A stretch of 64,000 nt of DNA from CAWBAT01 sp046331665 (GTDB taxonomy: Bacteria > Acidobacteriota > Terriglobia > Versatilivoradales > Versatilivoraceae), in assembly GCA_046331665.1 (NCBI GenBank), contig JAXLQK010000028.1:1-64000 (forward strand). Direction: 5' to 3'. Made by a program: the position numbers and the translations under genes. This document shows, piece by piece, positions 33,984 through 43,200 of the stretch. The first letter of the stretch is position 1, and every line of letters starts with the position of its first letter. The notes below the pieces were generated by a model. The model did not search any database, was not told the origin of the DNA, and saw only the letters and a program-made list of their open reading frames with translations.

Positions 33984-35102
33984 TTAACTTCCTCCCTCAC
34001 CTTTCCCATACCAGGTGACCTCACCGGACAAAGCTTTGAGGAACTCCACCAAATCCTGTTGCTCTTGCTTGGTCAGGTGTAGCGGTTTGATCTTGGTGGA
34101 GAGCCATTTGTTTTTGTGTCCACCTTTATTGTAGAACTCTACGACCTCTTCGAGGCTCTTCTCCGAGCCATCATGCATATAAGGAGCCGTGCTTGCGATT
34201 TCTCGAAGGGTCGGAGTCTTGAAAGCCCCCTTGTGACCCTCGAGCTTGGTGATCTTGTAATAGCCTAAATCAGGATCCTTGGCTGCCATCCCGACTCCGA
34301 TATTGTTGTAGTTTTCATCCGTAAAATTATGCCCAACATGGCAGGTCTCACAGTTGCCCTTCTTTTCGTCTTTAAAGATGGCGTACCCGCGCTGAGCGGA
34401 TTCACTCATTGCGGTCTTATCCCCCGCCATGAATCGGTCGAAGGGACTATTCCCGGACACCACCGTTCTTTCAAAGCTCGCGATCGCTTGGGCGATATGA
34501 ATATCGGTAATCGCTCCATCGGGGGGGAAGGCTGCTTTGAACATTTCGAGGTATGATGGATCCGTTTTCAGCCTCTTGATGACCTCGTCCAAATTGGGCA
34601 TGGCCATTTCGACGGGGTTTTGTACCGGGCCCAAGGCTTGTTCTTCAAGGGAAGCCGCTCTCCCATCCCAAAACTGCTTGGTACTAAAAACACGGTTGAT
34701 GACGGTTGGGGCCTGCCGCCCGCCTTTCTTCCCTCCGACTCCGCTCGAGAACTGACTGGGATCCGCGAATCCCTTCTCGGGAATGTGGCACGAGGCACAA
34801 GCAATCGTCTGGTCGACAGAAAGCTTCTTATCAAAATAGAGCTTCTTCCCCAGCTTGATTTTCTCTTCCGTCAGGGGATTGTCTTTCGGGATAGACATGC
34901 TTTCAGAGTCCAGCCCTGCAGGGAGAGCGATTTTGTAGGGGGTCGGCCCTTTAGGCGCCGCAGGTTTTGGAGACTCTGTGGGTTGTGTACTGCAACTGGT
35001 CAGGATTCCGGCCAGCAAGGAAACAACACCGATGCGTCCAAGGGAACTCAACGGATTCCAATGGCGCAAGGGAATTGATTGGATTGAGATGAGTGTTGAC
35101 AT
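33984..35102 (-). CDS. Di-haem cytochrome c peroxidase/MauG-family lipoprotein
   Basis: A 372-residue periplasmic redox enzyme. The N-terminal signal ends in a lipobox (GILTSC, about residue 36), so the protein is a lipoprotein. Two c-type haem sites are visible: CASCH (about residue 104) and CETCH (about 254). Other family marks are TVINRVF, FWDGRAASLEEQALGPVQNPVEM and KTPTLREIASTAPYMHDGS (with the haem ligand Met in YMHDG). CcpA-type members reduce hydrogen peroxide; MauG-type members oxidise protein side chains. ATG 35102 is chosen because it places the signal peptide at the N terminus. It has its own transcription unit opposite the rodZ-like gene. Confidence 0.9.
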   Translation of the reverse strand: MSTLISIQSIPLRHWNPLSSLGRIGVVSLLAGILTSCSTQPTESPKPAAPKGPTPYKIALPAGLDSESMSIPKDNPLTEEKIKLGKKLYFDKKLSVDQTIACASCHIPEKGFADPSQFSSGVGGKKGGRQAPTVINRVFSTKQFWDGRAASLEEQALGPVQNPVEMAMPNLDEVIKRLKTDPSYLEMFKAAFPPDGAITDIHIAQAIASFERTVVSGNSPFDRFMAGDKTAMSESAQRGYAIFKDEKKGNCETCHVGHNFTDENYNNIGVGMAAKDPDLGYYKITKLEGHKGAFKTPTLREIASTAPYMHDGSEKSLEEVVEFYNKGGHKNKWLSTKIKPLHLTKQEQQDLVEFLKALSGEVTWYGKGEGGS

Positions 35103-35378
35103 CGTATAAGCCTCGCAATCAGTGTGGCAATTTGACGACAGGTGACGATTCACACCGCCAGGAGCCAAGCTTGAAAAGCCTTGACCCCGCCCAGGTGAAA
35201 TTAAGAGTATCTATCTCGACGATGGATGTCAACGATTCCGCAGGACCGGTTGCTTTGGCGAAATTCTGGGTGATCTGATGGTTTTTGGCCGCCTCGTACG
35301 ACTCTTGTGAGGAGACGCACTCCCTCTATTGACAAGCCTTTTCGACCGACCTAATATTCCCTTTGCGAGGAGAGAGAA

Positions 35379-36326
35379 GTGTCACTTGGCGCAGACCTAA
35401 AGCGGGAACGCGAACTTCGAGGAATCTCATTGCAAGAGATTTCCAATGCCACCAAGATTAGCCCGCGCCTCCTCGAGTCCCTTGAAGCGGATCAATTTGA
35501 CAACCTGCCCGGAGGGATTTTCCGGAAAGCGTTCTTGAGAAGTTACGCCAAGTATTTGGGAATGAACGAAGAGCAGGTCATTCACGAATATACACTGGCT
35601 TTTGAATCCGTTGTTCCAGCCGCTGACGAAAAACAACCTGCCCCGAGGGCCAAACGCGATTCAAACCGCTCTCGATTCATGCTGGTCACCGGATTCCTGG
35701 TACTCCTCGGCGGGATTTTGGCTTTCCTCTTCTACCTAAAACCATTAAAGCTGTTTTCTCACAAGACGGAACCGCCAACGATTCAAGTCTCCACACCGAA
35801 CGAAACTGCAGGCGCCGAACATCATCCATCGACAGAACTGCATGGCGTCGTGCCTGCCAAGGTCGAATTTCCCACCGGAATCACGCCGCCGCCGGTTGCT
35901 TCCGCGGATGCAGGCGGCGGGGTGAGCCCGGCTGCAAATCAGCCTCCCTCGCAGGCGCCGGGTTCCAACCTTCAGCTTAAGGTTCTCGGAGAATTGGCAA
36001 AGAAGCCAGAGCCGCAGTCCACTTTGCAGGGAAGTCCGGATCAATCCGTAACGGAAAGCTCAAATGAGATGAGTTTGGAAGCCACCGACCCAAGCTGGAT
36101 TTCAGTCTCCAGTGGGGAGAACAAAATCTTCGCTGGAATGCTGCAGCCCAAAGAGATCAAAAAATTTCCCCTGCAATCCCCACTGCGCGTAGTCTTGGGC
36201 AATGCCGGCGGGATCAAAATCATGGTGAATGGCCAATCCCTCGCCCCTTTGGGAAAACCCGGGGAGCGGAGAACCCTTGATATTTCGACTCAAAATTACA
36301 AGCAATTTTTGCCGACAACGCCATAG
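35379..36326 (+). CDS. rodZ: RodZ-like helix-turn-helix membrane protein
   Basis: A 315-residue bitopic membrane protein. Residues 1-75 are the RodZ cytoplasmic helix-turn-helix (LGADLKRERELRGISLQEIS ... ADQFDNLPGGIFRKAFLRSYAKYLG), residues about 106-126 the transmembrane segment, then a Pro/Ala-rich periplasmic linker and a C-terminal DUF4115 domain (DPSWISVSSGENKIFAGMLQPKE ... LRVVLGNAGGIKI). RodZ links MreB filaments to the elongasome and sets rod shape. Start is GTG at 35379 with GAGGAGAGAG upstream. The protein gene that follows may be co-transcribed. Confidence 0.87.
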   Translation: MSLGADLKRERELRGISLQEISNATKISPRLLESLEADQFDNLPGGIFRKAFLRSYAKYLGMNEEQVIHEYTLAFESVVPAADEKQPAPRAKRDSNRSRFMLVTGFLVLLGGILAFLFYLKPLKLFSHKTEPPTIQVSTPNETAGAEHHPSTELHGVVPAKVEFPTGITPPPVASADAGGGVSPAANQPPSQAPGSNLQLKVLGELAKKPEPQSTLQGSPDQSVTESSNEMSLEATDPSWISVSSGENKIFAGMLQPKEIKKFPLQSPLRVVLGNAGGIKIMVNGQSLAPLGKPGERRTLDISTQNYKQFLPTTP

Positions 36327-36413
36327 TCATTTGCCTCACCGCACCGCGAAGTTGAGAGATATTCCAGCCAAGCGGCTGCGGATTCTTCTGCTCCTTGTGT
36401 TCACAGCTTCCTT

Positions 36414-37556
36414 ATGAGCGAAACAGTTCTCTCCAGGTTGAAGAAGGGAGGTGTACCTCTTCAGGTGCGCCAATCGGCAGCCCGCGGCGTTCTTCCGGTT
36501 GGCCAGGAAGAACTCCTCGCCATCCTTATCCATTTGCAGAACGACCCTGATTCCTCCATCTGCGAAACAGCCAAAGGCACGTTGGAGAATGAATTTAGCG
36601 AAGACCTGCTGAAAACCATCCTGGAGAGTTCCACGGCTCCCGCCGATGCTCTTGAATATTTTGGCAGTTTCCCGTTTCGCTCGGAAACGCTCCTGGAGAT
36701 CGTGATTCAAAACAAGGCGACGCCCGATTCAACCATCGCCTCGATTGCAGAGAAAGTGGATGCCGGATTGATGGATCTCGTTATGGTGAACTTGATGCGC
36801 CTCCTGCGTTCTCCGTTTATTTTGGAGGCCCTCGAGCGGAATCAGCGAGCGACCCCTGATATTACCCGGCGCTTGGGAGAAATTCGGGAAGAGTTCTTCG
36901 AGAAACGGAATACCTTCATCCCGATTCACCGCACGCGGGCGGAAGAGAAGGCCATTCGCGATGAAGAATTAGGGGACGAGGACGAGCGCTCAACCGGTTC
37001 AGCCAGGCAAGACGCTGGAGTTTTCTATAGCGAAGAGCTCCGCGAGGGAGAAGACGCGGCGAGTCTAACTCTCGAGAGCCTGGCCGATGACGGATATGTT
37101 TCGTTTGAAGAGATGCCGGAGGACGAGAGGCTTTCTACCATCCAGAAAATAGCCCGGATGACTGTGGCGGAACGCGTCCAAACGGCTTTAAAGGGGAGTC
37201 GGGAGGAACGGATTATCCTCATTCGGGACTCCAACCGCATTGTTTCCTCCGCGGTCTTGGAAAGCCCCAAGCTGACGGATAGTGAAGTGGAAGCGGTTTC
37301 TTTAATGAAAAACGTTTCTGAAGATGTCTTGCGGCTCGTGGGTACACGTCGGGATTTTGCCAAGAGTTACACAGTGATTCACAACCTGGTCCGCAACCCT
37401 CGAACTCCGGTGGCTACTTCCCTTGGATTACTGAACCGCATCCTGACGAACGACCTTCGCTCGATCTCCCGCAACAAAAATATTCCGGAAGTGATCCGCA
37501 AGACTGCCCAGCGTCAGGTTGCTATCCGGACTGCGCCCAAAGAGTCGAAATACTAA
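36414..37556 (+). CDS. Conserved HEAT-like helical protein of unknown function
   Basis: A 380-residue cytoplasmic protein with no signal peptide. It has two helical parts (about 1-170 and 235-380) built of short alpha-helical repeats (LLEIVIQNKATPDSTIASIAE, VVSSAV-like pairs, LLNRILTNDLRSISRNKNIP) joined by an acidic linker at about 175-235 rich in Glu and Asp. The repeated pattern of a helix followed by (T/N)P(D/R)(S/T) suggests HEAT-like or DUF2336-like repeats. I recognise it only as a type often found in acidobacterial genomes. It lies 87 bp after the rodZ-like gene and is followed by a terminator. Confidence 0.75.
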   Translation: MSETVLSRLKKGGVPLQVRQSAARGVLPVGQEELLAILIHLQNDPDSSICETAKGTLENEFSEDLLKTILESSTAPADALEYFGSFPFRSETLLEIVIQNKATPDSTIASIAEKVDAGLMDLVMVNLMRLLRSPFILEALERNQRATPDITRRLGEIREEFFEKRNTFIPIHRTRAEEKAIRDEELGDEDERSTGSARQDAGVFYSEELREGEDAASLTLESLADDGYVSFEEMPEDERLSTIQKIARMTVAERVQTALKGSREERIILIRDSNRIVSSAVLESPKLTDSEVEAVSLMKNVSEDVLRLVGTRRDFAKSYTVIHNLVRNPRTPVATSLGLLNRILTNDLRSISRNKNIPEVIRKTAQRQVAIRTAPKESKY

Positions 37557-37586
37557 ACGGGAAGATATTTTGCCTTCCTACTTCTC

Positions 37587-37670
37587 TTAATCCTTCTCTT
37601 CAGCAATACGCTCCCGATATCGCCGGTAGAGTTCTTTGGTCAGCGGGCCCACGCTGCCTTGGCCAATCGC
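37587..37670 (-). pseudogene. Remnant of a branched-chain/D-amino-acid aminotransferase C terminus
   Basis: Twenty-seven codons on the minus strand end in TAA and read AIGQGSVGPLTKELYRRY followed by RERIAEEKD. The pattern IGxGxxGPxTxxLxxxYxxxI is the C-terminal signature of class IV aminotransferases (IlvE/DAAT). An in-frame TAA directly precedes the fragment, so nothing upstream survives. It is a gene relic at the border of the RHS locus. Confidence 0.55.
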
Positions 37671-37685
37671 TTACGGGGGTATAGA

Positions 37686-37715
37686 GGGTCAGGGGGGATA
37701 GATGTGACCCTTTTT
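37686..37715 (+). terminator. Rho-independent terminator after the HEAT-like gene
   Basis: GGGTCA (37686-37691) pairs with TGACCC (37705-37710), followed by TTTTT. The rest of 37557-37877 holds the aminotransferase relic and a 12-bp palindrome GGGTGGCCACCC (37859-37870) just after the end of the next gene; no other feature is seen. Confidence 0.6.
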
Positions 37716-37877
37716 GTCTATCGATCCATCCTCAGAAGCATCAGCGACGGGCACACCGCTCTGAAGTAACGACCGGTGTCCATGCTACTGCCCTGCTGCA
37801 AAAAATTTCTGCGTAGTTCTAATGGTGAGCTATCTTTTCTTGACTAAGGCCTTCTAATGGGTGGCCACCCGCCCTGA

Positions 37878-38336
37878 TTAATCAATGCGCTCGTAGGAAT
37901 ACAAAATCCAAACTCCCTTCTCTTGTCTCAGCGTTACATCAACGTCCGCAAGAAACCCAGGAGTATTCTGATATTCACACTTAAACAGAAGCCACACACC
38001 AGATTTCCCGTCAGTCCTCTCAACCAGTCGGCCACCATTCTTCAAGGGGATCCGGTTCTGCTTAGCGCACGCCGTAGCCTTCTCCTCTATTCTGAGCGGC
38101 AGGCCGGCGAGGACTTCTTTACAGTTCGCCGATTGGATCCTCCGCAAGTACTCATAGCCCGCGCGCTCGGGATTTCTATCCCGCATGGGATTCCAAATGG
38201 CCAACCGCGGTTCATCCCTCATCGGGCCTAGGCGCAGATCTATTAGCATCGGACCTGAGAAGGCCATCCAGATGAAGAGCCCAACAAGAAGGGCTCCGCA
38301 CGTTCCCACTGCGTATACTCGTCCACGAGAAAGCAC
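37878..38336 (-). CDS. Membrane-anchored putative immunity protein for the orphan RHS tip
   Basis: A 152-residue protein with one N-terminal hydrophobic segment (YAVGTCGALLVGLFIWMAF) and a soluble part of about 125 residues carrying four cysteines or fewer and ending EKGVWILYSYERID. It starts 43 bp after the orphan tip ends, same strand. I do not recognise a family. Small size, an exported or membrane-tethered body and position directly after a toxin-like RHS tip make an immunity role the best guess. Confidence 0.55.
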   Translation of the reverse strand: MLSRGRVYAVGTCGALLVGLFIWMAFSGPMLIDLRLGPMRDEPRLAIWNPMRDRNPERAGYEYLRRIQSANCKEVLAGLPLRIEEKATACAKQNRIPLKNGGRLVERTDGKSGVWLLFKCEYQNTPGFLADVDVTLRQEKGVWILYSYERID

Positions 38337-38379
38337 TCTTTATGGCCTCCCTTCACCGCGTTGATCTCACACCCAATTC

Positions 38380-39234
38380 CTAGAATTTGGGCTTAGGTTG
38401 TGGATCTCTCCGTACTTGCGGAACCATGTAAAGGTTCTGAGTGTTTACGCCAAGCCGGAAGAGGGCGTGTCCTATGGTTCCCCAGTCCTTATACCCGGAG
38501 AAGCTAGCGGACGTGCTGATGCCATAAGTTGAAACATTTTGCTTATTAGCAAATACTTGCGCGAAGTCGTCATATGGATTGGCCGTATTGCATCCATAGA
38601 ATCCGGCCTGCGCGGAGGGAGCCCAATTCACATGCAGTCCTTCAATCCCCGAACGGTTCTGCTCGTTCGAATACGGAGGAGGCACGAGTCCATGGTTGTG
38701 CCCCTCTTGGAAGTTGGGCCCATCCCTTCCTGCATGTGAAAAGATATCCAACTCGCCGACCTTGCCGAACTGCTTCTCCAACCCATTGGCCTTGCCTACG
38801 AGGTCTTTGAAGGTGGCGAAAGAATCAACCCCAGCTACCAGAACAGTATCCTTTTTGGGATCAAAACCCTTCGAATTCCGGATCTCATTGGCGCGTGTCT
38901 GTGCCGCCCGTTTAAACTCCTCGTCGCCAGACTCGTTCGAATACGTGTATGCAACGACATACACCGTCTCCCCTGTCGGATCAACGTGGCGGAGCGGATT
39001 GTTCCAGACGTAGCTGTACCTGTTCCAATTATGAGGTTGGGAGATATACTCGTTGAATTCATCTGTTTCGTCGGTGTCGACTATTGGATTGTAAGGGTCT
39101 GGACTTTGGAACCTTCCCTGCGGCCCTGAGTAGTATCTCGCCAGAAAATAATCGAGCCCTGATTCAGTGTCTCTCTCTTTCGCGGTTAAGAACGCGTAGG
39201 GAGAGATCCCGGCTCTAATCAGATCAATCGGTTG
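38380..39234 (-). CDS. Orphan RHS C-terminal cassette with toxin-like tip (no start codon)
   Basis: The frame is open from the TGA at 39237 down to the stop at 38380 (about 284 codons). It starts directly with the RHS core end: LTAKERDTESGLDYFLARYY, SGPQGRFQSPDP, then NRYSYVWNNPLRHVDPTGE, the conserved junction after which RHS toxins diverge. About 200 residues follow that differ fully from the tip of the main RHS protein. They contain DIFSHAGRDGP and AGFYGCNTANP; His and Cys spaced this way after beta-strands resemble clan CD (caspase/CHAT-like) peptidases, an inference from motif only. There is no convincing start for the RHS part (GTG 38964 would only express the tip), so it looks like a displaced cassette that can recombine into the main RHS gene. 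Confidence 0.72.
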   Translation of the reverse strand, partial: QPIDLIRAGISPYAFLTAKERDTESGLDYFLARYYSGPQGRFQSPDPYNPIVDTDETDEFNEYISQPHNWNRYSYVWNNPLRHVDPTGETVYVVAYTYSNESGDEEFKRAAQTRANEIRNSKGFDPKKDTVLVAGVDSFATFKDLVGKANGLEKQFGKVGELDIFSHAGRDGPNFQEGHNHGLVPPPYSNEQNRSGIEGLHVNWAPSAQAGFYGCNTANPYDDFAQVFANKQNVSTYGISTSASFSGYKDWGTIGHALFRLGVNTQNLYMVPQVRRDPQPKPKF

Positions 39235-39763
39235 TCAAAGAACAGCGGCCCAAAGAAGCGCGGTTTTTTCGAGTGCGAGAGGATTTGCGCACGCCATACA
39301 CGAAGACCGCTGCGCTTTTATCCAGTGCCACGGCTCGATGGTAAGCTTTTCCTTCAAAATTCAGTACGCCACTGAACATCTTAATCGCGGCGTGTTGAAT
39401 GGGGCCAGGCAGTTCTTCTCCCGGCTTTGGCAATGTGCGACTCTCCAGGCGGTATTCGATTGCGATATCATCGCCTTGAAATTGCCATGTCCCGCGATAA
39501 ATAACTTGGCCGTCACCGTTGCTGATTGTCTCATACCCCTCGGCTCTGCGAATCACAACGCAATAGATGATCGCAAAGGTTTTATCACTGCCGAAATAGA
39601 GGACACCAGCCACAGTATCTCTCAGAGTTGAATCCACATCGGCCGGGGATTTCTTCCATTTTAGACCGGTCTGCAGCCAAGCCCCCTCGACAGAAATCTT
39701 TCGAGAAGCAACATCAACTGTCGGCAAACAAAGGAGCAGTAATAACAATGTGATTTTTTTCAT
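39224..39763 (-). CDS. Secreted putative immunity protein of the L,D-transpeptidase-like RHS toxin
   Basis: A 179-residue protein with a clear Sec signal peptide (MKKITLLLLLLCLPTVDVA). The ATG at 39763 overlaps the toxin stop as ATGA, so translation is coupled. The mature domain looks like a small beta-rich lipocalin-like fold (GVLYFGSDKTFAIIYCVV ... YRGTWQFQGDDIAIEYRLE ... MFSGVLNFEGKAYHRAVALD). Immunity proteins to peptidoglycan-targeting toxins act in the periplasm, which agrees with the signal peptide. Family not recognised; role inferred from position and export. Its last codons overlap the open frame of the orphan RHS tip. Confidence 0.65.
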   Translation of the reverse strand: MKKITLLLLLLCLPTVDVASRKISVEGAWLQTGLKWKKSPADVDSTLRDTVAGVLYFGSDKTFAIIYCVVIRRAEGYETISNGDGQVIYRGTWQFQGDDIAIEYRLESRTLPKPGEELPGPIQHAAIKMFSGVLNFEGKAYHRAVALDKSAAVFVYGVRKSSRTRKNRASLGRCSLTTD

Positions 39764-40290
39764 GGCTGCACCACCGGAACATCGACTGCTGCAGGAACCC
39801 TTGTATCCCCCATGGTGTTCCACATGTAGTCGATAATGTGTGTGTCAGTGCCGTAACAAAGACAACCGTGGGTGTAGCCAAATCCGTTGCTTTGCCCGTG
39901 GAAGTAGTTGCCGTCTTCTCCTCCGGGCCAAGGATTGAGGCGTGCCCTAATCGGACCGTAGGCACCAACGACTGGCCAATACCTTCCATTCCCAGCATCA
40001 ATATCGTGCATTTTTTGTATGCCATAGAATGCTGGCGGATTGTTGAGCTGGGAATTGGGGTTAATGGCTGTTGGACCTTTCGGGTCGCGAATGTCTAGTC
40101 GTATTGTGTAGTTTCCATCTTGGATGGCGGGATGCATAATGCCATTCTGGTCTCTACCTCCTGAAAACCCTGAGCCTTGGAAAACCTTCTTGTCCTGATC
40201 GTAGAGTGTCAAACTGAAGATGGTTGCACCCTGCTTGTTCGTCCCGGTTGCGGTCGCAACCAGCAGTCCGCATACCCTTTGTCCTTTGTG
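39760..40290 (-). pseudogene. Toxin tip of main RHS protein: L,D-transpeptidase-like (DUF2778/Tlde1-like) domain, shifted out of frame
   Basis: About 170 residues read in a frame different from the RHS gene: ATIFSLTLYDQDKK, IQDGNYTIRLDIRDP, then YFHGQSNGFGYTHGCLCYG. The HxGx..(S/T)HGC arrangement is the catalytic His/Cys motif of L,D-transpeptidases and of the DUF2778/Tlde1 toxins that attack peptidoglycan cross-links. The RHS frame reads KGNTTKDKGYAD and then ends in unrelated sequence while this frame takes over at about 40255-40290, so one indel separates the RHS shell from its toxin. In-frame, the product would be an RHS-toxin fusion of about 1620 residues. Either the toxin is inactivated by a real mutation or the assembly has one base wrong. 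The stop overlaps the putative immunity start. Confidence 0.72.
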
Positions 40291-43200
40291 GTATTCCCTT
40301 TGGCATCGTGATAAACGTGGCCTTTCTGCCATTTCCATTTTTCGTCTACATAGAACCAATCATGACCAAGCGGATCAGTTCGGTTCAGCGGATTGTTTAT
40401 CACGTACGAGTAAAGGTTGAGTGTTTGCGGGTTCGTCAGATCAGCGTATGGCACTGGCTGCGGTTTCACCGACCAGTCGGGCGTCATGAACCTTCCCTGC
40501 GGTCCAGAGAAATACCTCGCTAAAAAGAAATCAAGGTTCGATTCAGAATCCCGTTCTTTGCTAGTGAACTTCTGCCTAATATCGATCCCGCCATACCCAA
40601 AGATTGATCCCCTGCTACCATAGCCAGTCCCGATCTCCTCCCCAAACGGCAGATAATCATGCCTCCCCTTGACGCTGTAATCCGGATTGATCACCAGGCG
40701 CGTGTTTCCGAGGTGGTCTCCTGAAATATACGAAGTTCCTCCCGGCCCACTGAATGCTGCTGAAGAATACTCCGCTGCCATTCGTCGCAGCGCGTCATAG
40801 ACATAAATGCTGTTGACATTTCCATTGTCTACCTTCTTGACGCGTCGCCCATCTCCATCATAGGTGTAGGTCGTGGTTCCCGATCCTCCATTGAACGTCA
40901 CCATCCTGTTCTCGGCGTCGTAGGTCATCGTCCGTGTGGTCGCTTCGGTAATCATATTTCCCGAGGCGTCATAGGCATAGCCGACCGAATTTCGCTTGTT
41001 CGTATTTCCATTGTAGGCAGCGATACTGATTGGCGTCAATGCTGGGGCCGGAATGTAGTCTGTTGGTCCGACAACCGCGCGGTTGCCGAAACGCCCATAA
41101 TCGTAGTCTTGAGCCCAGGGAGTCCCGCCGCCACTCTCGCTGGCAGAATCTAGCCGGTTCAGCGGATCATAGGCGAACACCTGAGTCAGACTGAGGCTGG
41201 TTGCCTGGATCTTCTGGCGAAGCACATTTCCATTGTTGTTCGCCGTGCCTGCCCCACTGCAATTGGGATCAACGTTGCTGTAGCAATTCCCTAAAAGCAG
41301 TCGATTGGCGTAGGTCGTGGTTAAGTCCGTGTCCAATCCAGTCGTGGTTTGACCGACTCCCATTTGAGTGGGTTGCAGCCGCTTGTTGAAGCGGGTTTGA
41401 TCCCACAGTCCTGTTCCCAGTCTCATTTGGGCAATCGCCCCTTGCGGCGCATAGAGGATTCGATTCGTAGCGTCGGTTTCTACCGCACCGACATAATAAG
41501 CTCCAGTCTTGTAGACTCCAGCCACTCTCCCCGCCGTGTCGATGCTGGTCCCAATCACCTTGCCCGAAGGGAGTGTCTCGGAAGTCATCATCCCAGCACT
41601 ATTATAAATGTAATTGGTAAACGGATAGGTGTAATCGGTAAGCGGACTGCCGGCCTTGGTCACTTGGTTCCCTTGCGTCACCCGACCCATCGCGTCGTAA
41701 CATTGAATGTTGGTTTTCGAATCGGTGTTGTCAACCAGGGTCAAACGTCCCTTTGAGTTGCAATTCGTTGCAAGGTTGTCGTAGGTGTAGCTGACATTTT
41801 GAGTCGTTGCCGTAGGGGCCACGATGGAATAGCTTTTGCTATTGATCCGATGAATTCCATCATACACGTGAGTAGTGACATTTCCTCGGGCATCCGTCCT
41901 GGTCTGCAAGTTGCCGTCGTTGTCATAGGTATAGCTGACCGTGCCACTCTCTGGATTGGTGGCCGTGAGCAATTGGGATAAGGAATTGTAAGTAAAGGAT
42001 CTGTTTTGCGTGCCTTCGCTCGGTTGAACTTGCGAAACTCCGGTTAGATTGTCGAGTACATCGTAGGAATAGGTTGTGCTGTAGGCCAGGGAACCAGGGT
42101 CTTCAATCACCTGAGTCAATCGACCCAACGCATCGGTGAAACTCTTCCGTGCTTTGCTTGCCTGATCGGTCACGGTGGTTGTGTTGAGGAGGTAACCGGT
42201 GGTGATGTTATTGCTCGATACGGACCCATCCGGAGGGATGACTTTGATGACCCGGCCAATGGCGTCAAACTGTGTCTCGGTGTATCCATAGGTCTTCTCG
42301 GAACAGCTCCCAATATCCGGATCGCAACGAGTCGGGTTCCAGGTCTGGTAGGCTCTTCCCAGATTGTCATAGGCCGTCCGTCCATAGATGGTTCCTTGGG
42401 GATCAGAGGTCAGCCTTGTCTTGCGGGAACGACCGAGACCATCGAATTCCACGTCGCTGGTAATATTGGTGGTCGAAGTCAATTTGGTCGTCGTCGCCAC
42501 CTTGACGGGAACGGTGTCGGTATAGGTGAGAGTCTTTAATCCGCCATCGGGGAAGCTGGTCTGAAGAGGCCTGTTCATCAAATCGTAAGTGAAGGTAGTC
42601 CCGGCACGGGTGTTGAGAATATCGTTCTCATCTTTTTTCGCGCTCGTCAGGCCGGTGCAAGGATAGTAGGTAAATTGTGTCCGGAAAGTCAGATGATTGC
42701 TAGCTTGCGTTACAAAAGCTCGGCTGTTTGAGGGTGGGAGACAACTTCCCCCGCTAAAGCTGTCGTCATATGTGTAACTTGTCGTGTGCGTTAACGGGTC
42801 TGTAATTGAAGTGATATTTCCGAGCGTGTCGTAAATATAAGTTGTGGTCAATGTGGCGACACTGGGTAGATTTCTCCAACGGTTCACCTTGGTCAGGTTT
42901 CCTCGAAAAGTGAACGTGGCGGGAAATGATGCATCGTCATGCTGTGGTGCTCCTGTCACGGAAGTTAATGCCGTGCTGTCATATTCGTAATCGGTTTTAG
43001 CAATCTGGGCACCGCCAGCGTCGTAGATGGTCTCATTTATGACCTTGTTCACAATGTTATACGGGAGATAACCCGCATTTGCATTATGCAGATAGCTCTT
43101 GGTTGTCTTGCGGACGAGTCCGCCACCATAATCATACTCCCAAATCTCTGAGACATTCCCGCGGCTGGTGGAGAAAGTTAGAGGTCCGGAAGTGCCAGGT

